Assembly: GCA_964371695.1 (NCBI GenBank)
Contig: CAYJOG010000222.1
Coordinates: 1-5,386, forward strand
Source of the DNA: CAYJOG01 sp964371695 [NCBI: uncultured bacterium]
Lineage (GTDB): Bacteria; CAYJOG01
Direction: 5' to 3'
Length of the DNA: 5,386 bases
Of the stretch, positions 5,331 to 5,386 are shown piece by piece; position 1 is the first letter of the stretch; each line of letters opens with the position of its first letter. Under the pieces are notes generated by a model that was not told the origin of the DNA, did not search any database, and worked only from the letters and a program-made list of their open reading frames with translations. The position numbers and the translations under genes were made by a program.

Positions 5331-5386
5331 CCCTGAGCGATGAGCCGGTTTGGAAATGGGTGCTGCGAAGTCCGGCGGTTCGGTGA
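5301..5386. other. Unassigned sequence beyond the toxin break, to window end
   Basis: These 86 bases start AT-rich (about 5301-5330) and return to GC-rich sequence. Three partial readings exist and none can be assigned. One plus frame is open from 5273 to a TGA at 5384-5386 and includes TLSDEPVWKWVLRSPAVR. Another has ATG 5340 and stays open to the edge (MSRFGNGCCEVRRFG). On the minus strand a frame enters from the edge and runs 39 residues to TAA at 5268-5266, including VNVVSIENLYEEKASEP. I see no inverted terminal repeat or target duplication within the window that would identify an insertion sequence. Confidence 0.35.

Noticed and set aside
1-5386. CRISPR array, tRNA, rRNA, complete insertion sequence or phage genes
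   Set aside because: I saw no regularly spaced repeats, no tRNA-like cloverleaf, no rRNA sequence, no transposase or integrase motif and no phage structural gene. Although the window is 5386 bases, the length of phiX174, its content is unrelated to that phage.

Overview
The window is GC-rich chromosomal DNA, probably from a member of the Pseudomonadota (Proteobacteria). Three things suggest this: long open frames on both strands, a Ycf46-type AAA ATPase plus a cytochrome c assembly protein of the HemX/YpjD/CcsA type, and intergenic GC-rich palindromes of the CCCTCTCCCC type that are scattered through many proteobacterial genomes. I cannot assign a genus from the sequence alone.

Layout from left to right. 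(1) Positions 2-412 hold the C-terminal end of a Ycf46-like AAA+ ATPase; its start lies outside the window. (2) Positions 413-722 hold no convincing gene. This is a dense run of inverted repeats, including two copies of the CCCTCTCCC/GGGAGAGGG hairpin. (3) Positions 723-2903 on the plus strand encode a 726-residue multi-spanning membrane protein that resembles GT-C-type glycosyltransferases and ends in a long soluble domain. (4) At 2901-2928 a perfect 28-bp palindrome separates this gene from a convergent minus-strand pair, and each end of the palindrome is the TAG stop codon of one gene. (5) On the minus strand, a HemX/YpjD/CcsA-like membrane protein (4813-4016) is followed 37 bp later by a cytoplasmic protein of unrecognised family that looks like a TIM-barrel hydrolase (3978-2926). 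(6) Divergent from that pair, after a 62-bp spacer, lies a vapBC-type toxin-antitoxin locus. The antitoxin gene (4876-5256) is intact, but the PIN toxin gene (from 5256) keeps only its first 15 or so recognisable residues before an AT-rich junction and a stop at 5328-5330.

How the genes work together: the minus-strand pair is probably one transcript, with the cytochrome c/heme-type membrane protein first, but no shared pathway can be read from the sequence. The membrane protein stands alone between the repeat region and the palindrome. The toxin-antitoxin locus looks decayed or cut off by a rearrangement or assembly junction. I see no complete novel multi-gene system. The items most worth a second look are the shared-stop palindrome, the truncated toxin and its unexplained junction, the hairpin cluster, and the unassigned TIM-barrel-like protein.
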